From the NCBI RefSeq assembly GCF_024139115.2, contig NC_085139.1, positions 68,553,203-68,617,202 on the forward strand: a stretch of 64,000 bases of DNA. The letters run 5' to 3'. Positions 56,046-64,000 of this stretch are shown in pieces (the stretch's first letter is position 1; each line of letters opens with the position of its first letter). Position numbers and translations under genes: made by a program. The stretch comes from Armigeres subalbatus (lineage: Eukaryota > Arthropoda > Insecta > Diptera > Culicidae). Below the pieces are notes generated by a model that searched no databases, was not told where the DNA came from, and saw nothing but the letters and a program-made list of their open reading frames with translations.

Positions 56046-56455
56046 AAATCCCGCAAGTGATTGATTTTTAAAGTCTGTGCTAGTGATGCATGTACGTGAT
56101 TGGTTGGTTTACCTATTTCTAAACTTCTTATCAATTTTCGATAATAAATAGTTAAAAATCAGCATTTTCATATAAATACAAAGAACCGTTGACTTATCCT
56201 TGATCAAATGGTCTAAAAAATTGAAAATCCATCGATAAACGTAACGTCTGAGATATTGAAGTTAAAAGTCTATCATATTTTGTGTACCCCAATATAGAAA
56301 ATACAGACGTAGTCCTACGTCAAAATAAGGCATTTTTTTATATATTTATTAAAGAAGCATTTAGCCCTTGGAAAATCTAACCCAAGCAGCACAAATTGTT
56401 TCACTGTCTACTGAACATTTCATTGTGTTGCAACTATTCGGGAAAAAACAATATT
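56046..56455. other. AT-rich interval
   Basis: It contains the palindrome GACGTAGTCCTACGTC (56306-56321) and a CCCAAGCAGCACA end-like motif at 56392. No gene. Confidence 0.4.
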
Positions 56456-56688
56456 TCTCGGGAACTTATTCAAAAGGACGTATGTGATTTTGTAAACAAA
56501 GATTCAAACGTCGATTTGTCCAATCTGATGGCACTCCCACGCAAACCAACACTACCAACAGGTAGCCGAAGGCTTCCGCTTTCTGTCTGTGGTGATGGTT
56601 TGCGTGGAAGTGCTATCAGATTGGACAAATCGACGTTTGAATCTTTGTTTACAAAATCACATACGTCCTTTTGAATAAGTACCCGAGA
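56456..56688. mobile_element. Near-perfect palindromic MITE, 233 bp
   Basis: Arms 56456-56548 and 56596-56688 (93 bp each) are inverted copies with about three mismatches, around a 47-bp loop. The end motif is TCTCGGG/CCCGAGA. The low divergence of the arms argues for recent origin or hairpin-guided correction. Confidence 0.85.
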
Positions 56689-56942
56689 TTTGCGTGTGTG
56701 CCATCAAATATAACTCTCTTGTAATCTAAAAAGCGCAAGAGGTGGAGCCTACGGAAACATTCTTTGATTGCAGTAAAATTGTAATAATGTTGCAAAATAC
56801 TACAGGGGAAAAAAATAAAAATATAAAACTAGATTCGATTTATGGATCTTGTGATTGATGGTCCATCACTCTACCACAGCACCATTCAACACTTCGAAGA
56901 GACTGCATGTTGACTCACCATAAAAACCATACGATTATGAAG

Positions 56943-57233
56943 GGGGCCCTCCTTAGCCGTGCGGTAAGAAACGTGGCTACAAAGCAAGACCATGCTGAGG
57001 GTGGCTGGGTTCGATTCCCGGTGCTGGTCAAAGCAATTTTCGGATTGGAAATTGTCTCGACTTCCCTGGGCATACAAGTATCATCGTGTTAGCCTCATGA
57101 TATACGAATGCAAAAATGGTGACCTGGCTTAGAAACCTCGCAGTTAATAACTGTGGAAGTGCTTAATGAACACTAAGCTGCGAGGCGGCTCTGTCCCAGT
57201 GTGGGGATGTAATGCCAATAAGAAGAAGAAGAA
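56943..57233 (+). mobile_element. tRNA-derived SINE, Feilai-like
   Basis: The 5' head CCTTAGCCGTGCGGTAAGA carries an A-box-like segment and GGTTCGATTCC is a B box. The body contains GGCTTAGAAACCTCGCAGTT and AAGCTGCGAGGCGGCTCTG, and the 3' end is (AAG)n after AATGCCAAT. This matches my recollection of the Feilai SINE family of Aedes aegypti. A 10-bp duplication GATTATGAAG flanks it (56933-56942 and 57234-57243). Transcription by RNA polymerase III and mobilisation by a LINE in trans are expected from the class. Confidence 0.8.
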
Positions 57234-57456
57234 GATTATGAAGTTTTGGACTCGGGTTTCTTGTTACTTGTTTGCACCATCACAGGAAAAAAAATGTGAG
57301 TTGTCAAATCTTGATGCAACTTTTTCGTGCTTTGATGTTTTTCCAATGCCTTTAATGAAACTGAATAGAAACAAGGTGCTTTTAGGAAGATGTTGCGTGT
57401 GCTACTTGGGAAGGCATTTCACTTCTACGCTGCAGGTGCAAAGAGATAATCACCCT

Positions 57457-57580
57457 TATTCTTGTTTACGTACGAACGCGCTTTCGAACGAAAGCTGATG
57501 CGCATTCCCGTTTACGCCAGCAAAATCAAATGAGGAAACGATGCGAACGAACTGCATTCGTTCGTCGTTAAACAAGAATA
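57457..57580. mobile_element. Palindromic MITE, about 124 bp
   Basis: TATTCTTGTTTACGTACGAA at the left is mirrored by TTCGTTCGTCGTTAAACAAG plus AATA at the right. Inner CGAACGAA words continue the symmetry. No certain flanking duplication. Confidence 0.6.
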
Positions 57581-57589
57581 GAGATGAAT

Positions 57590-58567
57590 ATATGTTTGTC
57601 TATGATTGACAGTTGCCAAATGAATGTTGCCATGGGAGAAAAGAGTACAGTTGTCTTTGATTTCAATGAAACGTTATTGTGCTAAAACGTCCAAAAACTA
57701 CGTACTGATTACCGATTACATATAACTGGGTACCGAGCATCGTTCATAGCATGCGAAACCCTGAACCACAAAAATATCGTCATTTTTATATTCATAGTTG
57801 CTGTTATCATCGAGACTGGCATCTTAGGTGTTTCTGTGCGGAGGATTGATATGCGGCAGACCTTGTATTGTACAGTCAAAGTCTTGTCTGGCAGCCTGTG
57901 TTCTCAACCACTGCGCATCAACACCTGTGACCGAGGTAGTGTTGCAGATAGTTGCAGTGGCGAAAAATCGTCGGTGAAAAATTCGTCATCTTCCTCCGGC
58001 TCGTCATATTGTGGTTGCATGGAGGCTTCTATAGAAGACAATGAAACAGTTTCATCGATGTCTAGCTGAACCATCGATGCATGTTACTTCCTGGCTTTCA
58101 ATTATATTTTCGGATTGTCACTTTTCTCTGTTCCGCATGGCGTTTGACTACTATGCCTGCAGAATAATATTTTATCTGGGTTTCGCCTGCTTCGATTGTG
58201 CGTACACCGATGAACGTTCACTGCGGTTTTAACCATTAGCCGATTATGTCCCGAGCAAACAAATTCCGCAATATTACTGAGCCACCATATTATTGTCAGA
58301 ACCATTAGGCCAGACTCCACATTCTTCTCCTCGCTAATAAAAAAAACAAAAATCAATTATATATGATGTAGTATACCCATTTTTAAAAATATTTTAACCA
58401 CGATACTCTTCCAGATTGTTACAATCTATCCAGCTTTTTTACGCTGGCCATAAATCAACTATAGTAATTGAGATTCGATACTAGCTGTGAACAATACTTG
58501 TGGCTTAATTCGTGCTGCCTAGGATACATACTCAATTGTTTTTGAGGAAAAAATTTCCACCTAGTTT
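57590..58567. other. Interval without recognisable gene
   Basis: A 77-codon plus frame at 57836-58069 is serine-rich near its end and has no recognised domain. I do not call it a gene. Confidence 0.35.
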
Positions 58568-58575
58568 GTTTGGAT

Positions 58576-58773
58576 AAAAGATATTTTAGTTACTAGATAA
58601 AAATTGTCGCTGCAGTTCCCTTTGTTCTGCTGTCCGGAACATGTTGGGTACCAATCTGTCAAATCGTATGGATTTTCCTTCTTTGACATTTAGCTCCCCT
58701 ATCCTCGCCAGCAAAAGATATTCAGGACAGCGACGACAGCGACAATTTTTATCTAGTAGCTAAAATATCTTTT
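58576..58773. mobile_element. MITE with 8-bp target duplication, 198 bp
   Basis: AAAAGATATTTTAG at the left is mirrored over about 37 bp by CTAAAATATCTTTT at the right. GTTTGGAT flanks both ends (58568-58575 and 58774-58781). An 8-bp duplication fits hAT-class elements, though the ends are not the usual CAG type. Confidence 0.8.
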
Positions 58774-58784
58774 GTTTGGATGCG

Positions 58785-59300
58785 TATCAAAATAACCAGG
58801 CGAGAGAAGCGTATTCGGCGATATTCTAGAACATGTAGGGAACATTGCTGAGGAAATTTGGTTGAGCAAATCCGATTGCAAATGCCGAAATATTATGAGG
58901 TAGACGGCCGACAGAAGTAAATAATTTAGCAGTGCTTAGTAGAAGCAGCCACTGGACTAAGGAGACGGAATTCAAAGACAAGATATAGCCTTCGATCTAA
59001 GACGGATGGTTTCGAAAGAACAATAAGTCGTGATCGAAATGTGCACTCATCTCTCTGGATCATCCATCGTCGCTTCTTTAGCCTGAGTCCTTGCAGGGAA
59101 AAAGCAACAAAAAGGTTCTTGTGTTATATATTGTCATATTTAATGAACAGAAGAAATCAAATCTAATTCTAAGATCACATACACAAAATTCATCAACCTC
59201 TTATGCATGGGTCCCTAAACGTGGGCTGTATGTAGGTCGCACGCTATTCTATGGTAGGGCTGAGTAAGAACTGTGTATAAGCTCTAATATCACCATCAGA
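58785..59300. other. Interval without recognisable gene
   Basis: Nothing recognised. Confidence 0.35.
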
Positions 59301-59304
59301 AATA

Positions 59305-59658
59305 CAATTAATTGCATATTATTCGGCAAATCGGCCGTACGAAAACCATTTTTTTTGTTAAATATCTTGGCTGTGCATATGCACAGCACATGTTTCGAAA
59401 CGGACAAATTGATATGAAATTTGCGAAAAAGAATCCACGTGTCTTGGAGGGACTCGAACCCTCAACCTCCTACTCTCTAGATAGGCGTGATAACCCCTAC
59501 ACAACAAGACCACTTAAAGGTCACGTTTGCGGAAAAGCCATCAGAGCCTCCAAGACACGTGGATTCTTTTTCGCAAATTTCATATCAATTTGTCCATTTC
59601 TAAACATGTGCAAATGGTTTTCGTACGGCCGAGTTGCCGAATAATATGCAATTAATTG
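59305..59658. mobile_element. Inverted-repeat element carrying a tRNA-like gene
   Basis: Left 59305-59350 (CAATTAATTGCATATTATTC and on) is mirrored by 59613-59658 with one mismatch. The arms continue inward over the CACGTGTCTTGGAG / CTCCAAGACACGTG region, the left arm having about 36 bp extra (59351-59385). The left arm holds a full tRNA-like gene; the right arm starts only at its last ten bases. Confidence 0.7.
59440..59511 (-). tRNA. tRNA-like gene, Val-like backbone with AGA anticodon
   Basis: Minus-strand GGTCTTG pairs with CAAGACA apart from the first position. The D arm GTGTAGGGGTTATCAC matches insect tRNA-Val, the anticodon arm is CCTAT-CTAGAGA-GTAGG (anticodon AGA), the variable loop is short, and the T arm is GAGGG-TTCGAGT-CCCTC with B box GGTTCGAGTCC. 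AGA would read serine codons, but serine tRNAs have a long variable arm, so this is a derived tRNA. A T5 polymerase III terminator follows about 10 nt downstream. Confidence 0.45.
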
Positions 59659-59983
59659 TAATCAAGTGTCGGTCTTTCACCGTAATTAGTCGTCTGAGTA
59701 CACGCGACCGCTTACGTAAGGCAATCAAACTCATCAAATGCTTTAGCAAAGCAAGCCTTTGGCACAGCAGAGTGCGATTGATTCGCATTCTATACCAGCC
59801 CGCCCAGCCTGTTGTTGGGAGGCATGGAGTGCGATCCTCTCGTTTAATAAACAATGTGCACTCGTTTGACTGTGGATACACAACAGTAAAGCACATGTGG
59901 AGATTGGACAAATCAAGCATCCGAAAGATATTCAATTTGCAAAAAAGAGAGCTAACCGCGGTGGAAGTTGGTTCTCTAATTCC

Positions 59984-60170
59984 GATGGCTTTTCCGCAAA
60001 CGTGACCTTTAAGTGGTCCTGTTGTGTAGGGGTTGTCACGCCTATCTAGAGAGTAGGAGGTTGAGGGTTCGAGTCCCTCCAAGACACGTGGATTCTTTTT
60101 CGCAAATTTCATATCAATTTGTCCATTTCGAAACGTGTGCTGTGCATATGCACAGTCAAGATATTTAACA
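59984..60170 (+). repeat. 187-bp inverted copy of 59356-59542
   Basis: This segment is the reverse complement of 59356-59542 with about five or six differences. The two arms enclose 441 bp. It includes a second tRNA-like gene and the same downstream sequence CGTGGATTCTTTTTCGC. Confidence 0.85.
60015..60086 (+). tRNA. tRNA-like gene, second copy, opposite orientation
   Basis: Same structure as 59440-59511 with the changes GTCCTG for GTCTTG in the acceptor stem and TTGTCAC for TTATCAC in the D arm. The acceptor change converts a T-A pair to C-A, so this copy pairs less well. The terminator TTTTT is retained. Confidence 0.4.
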
Positions 60171-60446
60171 TCAGAAATAGTTTAGAAAAAAAATTGCGCT
60201 GCTCTAGGACGAACTATCCAAAATGACCATTTTCACGGACGTTCCGGAAGGCCGTCTGGTCATAGATGAGTGAGAACTGCGAATTAACTCCAAGACCATC
60301 GAAGCAATTCGAGCGGTAACGGATACGGCCAAGATAGCGAGAGGTTTAAACAGAAGAGGTATTAGGTACTGCGCGTTGATCACACTTGATGTAAAAACGC
60401 GTTTAACAATGCTAGCTGGGCAGCAATTGCTGACTCCCTGCACCGA

Positions 60447-61499
60447 TTGAGAGTTCCGGATTACCTGTGCAGGATACTGAAAAGTTATTTTCAGAATAGG
60501 GTGCTGTTATACGACACTGATGCTGGTCAAAAGTCGATCGTAGTGTCCGCGGGTGGTCCACAGGGATCGATCCTCGGACCGGTTCTGTGGAATATTATGT
60601 ACGACGTATTACGTATTACGCTTAAGTCTCCCGGCCGGTGTGAAGATAGAAGGCTTCGCGGAGACGTAATGCTAGAAGTAGCAGGTGACACTCTCGACGA
60701 AGTTAGACTGAAGGCTTCATACGTGATTGGCAGAGTGGAGGAATGGCTCAACTCGAGACGGTTATCCATTGCACACCACAAGACGGAAGTCGTGGTATTG
60801 CATAACCGCCATGGGTTGCAACAAGCGAGGATAAGAGTAGGGACCTGCACAGTTAACTCCGTGAGGTCTCTCAAGCATCTGGGCGTTATGATCGATGATA
60901 AGCTCAATTTTACGAGCCACGTCGATTATGCATGTCAGCGGGCTTCATTGGCGATAAAATCTTTATCACGAATGATGTCCAACAGATCGGCGGTGCATAG
61001 TCAAGTGCGTATGCTAATAGCTGGCGTAGCATTGTCTATCATCCGTTATGGCGTGCCGGCATGGGCCGTAGCACTAAAAGCCGAGTACAATGTAAAGAAA
61101 TTGATCAGAGTACACCGGCTGATGTGTCTACGTGTCGCGAGCGCATATCGCACCATATCATATGAGGCGGTGTGCGTTATAGCTGGAATGATGCCGATCG
61201 ACATACTCTTAGAGGAAGATGTGGAGTGCTACAACGAAAGGGACTCGGTGCAAGTGCGACGTGTCAAGAGAGCAGCTTCGTTGCTTAAATGGCAAAGAGC
61301 ATGGGACACCGCAGTCAAAGGTCGTTGGACCCACAGACTGATTCCAGATGTGTCCAACTGGGTTGATAGGAAGCAAGGTCAAGTCAACTTCCACCTAACA
61401 CAGGTGTTGTCTGAACATGGCTGCTTTAGAAAATTCCTACACAGGTTTGGCTTCGCAGATTCTGCGGAGTGTCCAGAATGTGTAGGTGAGGTAGAATAG
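60447..61499 (+). pseudogene. R1-like reverse transcriptase, disrupted, 350 codons
   Basis: The frame holds motif B GGPQGSILGP (residues 36-45), LKHLGVMIDDKLNFTSHVDY, LIAGVALSIIRYGVPAW, LMCLRVASAYRTISYEA and CPECVGEVE. Between about 60635 and 60665, where the catalytic FADD box belongs, the frame instead reads RCEDRRLRGDVML, while the +1 frame shows VKIEGFA just before a stop. Two compensating small indels therefore flank the active-site motif, leaving the frame open but removing the catalytic aspartates. A TAG at 61497-61499 stops translation in the middle of the C-terminal CCHC zinc knuckle; the next frame-matched codons continue AEHVMFACPRF. The upstream palm sequence (FNNASWAAIADSLHRL) lies in another frame before the first ATG. 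Inactive copy. Confidence 0.75.
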
Positions 61500-61709
61500 G
61501 CAGAGCATGTGATGTTCGCATGCCCGCGATTCGAGGTAGAACGTAATGCCATGCTGCTTATTAGTGGTATGGATACAACCCCGGACAACCTCGTCGAGAG
61601 GATGTCCCGGGAGGAAGCTATATGGAATGCGGTGAACACAGCATCTCAACAGATTATGTCGAACCTGCAGCGGTGGTGGCGTCTTGAACAAAACCAACGA
61701 GTGCAGTAA
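61500..61709 (+). pseudogene. R1-like ORF2 C-terminal tail beyond the premature stop
   Basis: In frame after TAG the sequence reads AEHVMFACPRFEVERNAMLL and on to WWRLEQNQRVQ before TAA at 61707-61709. It supplies the H and last C of the zinc knuckle (C-x2-C-x8-H-x4-C when the stop is counted as one position). Confidence 0.7.
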
Positions 61710-62756
61710 GGGCACCGGTGATGCAGTGAACATTTTGCTCACCCCAGCAACCAACATGTCGCGGGTGGGCTGCGGGGATCTCAGTATGTAGATATAGAGG
61801 TCATTGCGGTTCACGCGCGGTGGTTGTTGTCGGGGTGCTCGTCTCCAACGTGAGATTATGATACGGACCGCTAGGTTACTATCATAGCTTGCGATCGACG
61901 GGTGGAGAGTTAGCCACCCTTGAAGTCGATGTTGTGTGTATTGACGTCAAGTGCATTAGCATAAGCGTGAGCGTTATCAATAATCCCCCCCTGATGTATT
62001 GTTTAATTGCGGGCCGGGGGTACGGACTGGCGAAAGGGTTTTGCTTTTAGTGGGTCGGGTAAGAGTTACATGACATACCCATCCCCACACTACCTGAGTA
62101 CCTCCTCAAGTGTCTGGTTGCAGATTTCCGTTTACCCTTGCTCAAGAAAAAAAAAGAAAAAGGGGCTACCTGGGACAAAAATGTGTAATGGCGGATGTAT
62201 TACAATTCCAATAAACACGTATTGATCAAATTTTGTTTGATTGTGTGTTTTTTATTCCAAATCTTTGCACTGTACATGATATGCATGGCGATAAGTAAAA
62301 GGAAATCTATTAGCACAGAGAAACAGACGTCTCGAACATTTCGCGGAATAACATTTGGCTGTTTGTAACTTATGGCGGTACGACATTTGGCGGTTTGTAC
62401 CTTTTTGCTGAATGACTTTTGGCGGAATGTACCAATTCGCGGAATGCACCATTTCGCGAAATATTAATAATAATAGCTTAATGTTCATTCCGCACTTCCA
62501 CAATTATTACCTGCGAAGTTTCACACGAGATTAAGACGTTAAAACTTTTATACCTTTATACTTTTATACCGTTAAATATTTTTTTCGATGAATTTCCTAG
62601 ACCGGTCCAGAAGTTGAACGCAGCCTCCTTCAGTATAGTCTTGCTTGGCAGCCACGCACCTTCCCGCACGGCTAAGCAAGGCCTCCCAGAATATGTAGAA
62701 GTAGTTTTCAAAATTTCAATTGTCCCTTACAATTCTCTTATAATATCTGGCAGATT

Positions 62757-63530
62757 TGCCTTATACCAGGCAGACGCATTCTTTTAAAGAAGGCATTACC
62801 AACTCCTTTCGATTTATGCCGGGCAGACGCGTTCTTTACAAAAAGACATTTTCAACTCCTTTCGCCTTATACCGGGCAGACTAGAGATGTTCGGGTTTCG
62901 GGTTTTGAAACCCTAAGCCCGACGGGTTCCGGTCGGGTTCGGGTTTGAAAAATTAGTACAATATCGGGTTCGGGTCGGGTACGGGTTTGTGAGATAAAAA
63001 AATCGGGTACGGGCTTAAGAAATAAAACACTGAATATTATTTTGTTCAGTTTTGTTAATTGTAAGGCTAGTTCGTTATTTGGGCTTACATTTTTTCGATT
63101 TAAAAATTAATCCGAAAATGTGTAGTTTGGATTTTTGGGCAAGACTTTAGTGCGTGCTTAAATAATGAATTGTGTCGGGTTTAGGTCGAGTATGGGTTTA
63201 CGAATGCAAAAATTCTCGGGTACAGTTCGGGTTCAGGTTTGTTAAAAAAAATATTTCGAGTCCGGGTTTGAAGGAAATTTACAAATCGGGTTCGGGGTTG
63301 CAAAATGTGAAACCCGACCATCTCTAGGGCAGACGCATCCATTCAAAGTAAGCTTTATATTTTCCCTTTACCGGGCAGATGCGTTGATTCCTATAATGGA
63401 CTACCTCCTTTCTTTTCTTTATACCGAGCAAACGTGTCCATTTCAAGAAGGCATTGTTCCCTCACTTTGCGTTATAACGACCGGATGCGGTTATTCAAAG
63501 ATGGCATTACCTTCTTTCATTGTATTAAAT
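62757..63530 (+). repeat. Tandem array of about 55-bp units (GGGCAGACGCGTT type), interrupted
   Basis: Units start near 62757, 62814 and 62868 (TATACCGGGCAGACGCGTTC, AAAGAAGGCATT, CAACTCCTTTCG) and resume after the insertion at 63327, with more diverged units near 63375, 63420 and 63475. Confidence 0.75.
62882..63326. mobile_element. hAT-type MITE, 445 bp, GGGCAGAC duplication
   Basis: The ends TAGAGATGTTCGGGTTTC and GAAACCCGACCATCTCTA are inverted with one mismatch in 18, and the 8-bp GGGCAGAC is present on both sides (62874-62881, 63327-63334). The inside is packed with direct TCGGGTTCGGGT words in both halves. An 8-bp duplication and TAGAGATG ends fit the hAT superfamily. No transposase. 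Confidence 0.85.
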
Positions 63531-63856
63531 CACAATCCAAAAGAATTTAGCCCACGTTTCATGTAATTAAGCTGAAATCCATAAATATTTCAATGATAAT
63601 TATTCTAATTAAATTCCGCCAAATGGCATTCCGCGGAATGATTTTCGGTGAAAAGGTACATTCAGCGAAATGTCTTTCGGAAAAAGGTGCATTCCACGAA
63701 ACGTGTTACCACGAAGTGTTTTTCGGCATATACAACGAAATAGTATACAACCGGTTGCCGATCGTCCACTCACAGTGCATTTAACATTGGGCGATAATGT
63801 TTGTGTGACGATGATTTTGATAGCATTTTGTTCAAAGTGAGACGTCTGTTTCTCTG

Positions 63857-64000
63857 TTCTATTAGGGAGGATCCCCCAGCGCCGGACACCTTTCAATGCC
63901 AATACCCATTTTGTGTGAATGGTATACAAGTAAACACAATCAGGATAATTAGAAAGTTTCTCGTTAAATTTGAGAGACATGACGACTTTTTCCAAAAAGC
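63857..64000. other. Right edge, nothing recognised
   Basis: Single-copy looking sequence after the composite; too short to interpret. Confidence 0.3.

Larger units (their letters stand above)
60190..62230 (+). mobile_element. R1-like non-LTR retrotransposon, 5' truncated
   Basis: RT homology begins near 60190 (frame containing AIRAVTDTAKIARGLNRRG and ALITLDVK), shifts frame near 60395, and continues to a C-terminal zinc knuckle. A 3' region follows to about 62230 with an A-rich stretch at 62148-62160. R1-type features are the LKHLGVMIDDKLNFxSHVDY, RMMSN and LMCLRVASAYRT segments. The exact 3' end and target duplication were not resolved. Confidence 0.65.
62316..63856. mobile_element. Second foldback-like composite with GACGTC-containing ends
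   Basis: CAGAGAAACAGACGTCTC at 62316-62333 is perfectly inverted at 63839-63856. Inside each end lies a short degenerate tandem array of about 17-bp units: GCGGAATGCACCATTTC type at 62335-62462, and the inverse-looking AAGGTACATTCAGCGAAATG type at 63614-63730. The centre is a tandem array split by a hAT MITE. No transposase frame. The architecture parallels the 44.2-48.35 kb composite. Confidence 0.5.

Noticed and set aside
57836..58069. 77-codon plus-strand frame as a small host gene
   Set aside because: No domain, no clear promoter or splice context, and the length is within expectation for random sequence.

Overview
The window reads as repeat-dominated euchromatic insect DNA, most likely from an Aedes-type mosquito. 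The evidence is a tRNA-derived SINE resembling the Aedes Feilai family (56.9-57.2 kb), degraded non-LTR retrotransposons of RTE-like, R1-like and Jockey/CR1-like type, a copia remnant and a solo LTR, and many short palindromic MITEs with readable target-site duplications. I found no convincing host protein-coding exon. The long open frames at 11-24 kb and 45-46 kb come from stop-free tandem repeats, not genes.

Layout. 1-7 kb: nested inverted-repeat elements, ends of hAT-like and pogo-like elements, a block of GTGAGAAGTGAG satellite plus a 17-bp TCATTTGGCC-type minisatellite, and a Jockey-like reverse transcriptase in scrambled order (N part, C part, middle part). 7-11 kb: mostly single-copy DNA with a tRNA-headed SINE bounded by a 22-bp target-site duplication. 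11.2-20.7 kb: CT-rich octamer arrays around a 4.6-kb 23-bp minisatellite. 20.7-22.3 kb: single-copy DNA holding a strong candidate recursive splice site on the minus strand. 22.3-24.2 kb: a second array of the same 23-bp family. 25.8-32.7 kb: a third, unrelated 23-bp array with two EcoRI sites per unit and higher-order structure. 32.7-39.2 kb: the largest single-copy stretch.

39-44 kb: an RTE-like element with a 722-codon open frame that lacks a conserved reverse transcriptase block. 44.2-48.35 kb: a mirror-symmetric composite of four satellite types with a solo LTR near its centre, which looks like a foldback element. 48-59 kb: MITEs of several superfamilies, RT and copia scraps, and a diverged tandem duplication. 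59.3-60.2 kb: a compound inverted repeat carrying two tRNA-like genes in opposite orientation. 60.2-62.2 kb: a broken R1-like element. 62.3-63.9 kb: a second foldback-like composite holding a tandem array split by a hAT-type MITE with an 8-bp duplication.

Inference: with no exons in 64 kb and a branch point, pyrimidine tract and CAG|GTGAGT at 22.0 kb on the minus strand, the window may lie inside a very long intron of a minus-strand gene. The most interesting unexplained structure is the satellite-armed foldback family. A 17-bp minisatellite, GTGAGA palindromes and GGTCGAA repeats recur with fixed relative polarity and in mirrored order, resembling in design, though not in recognised sequence, the Drosophila FB elements.
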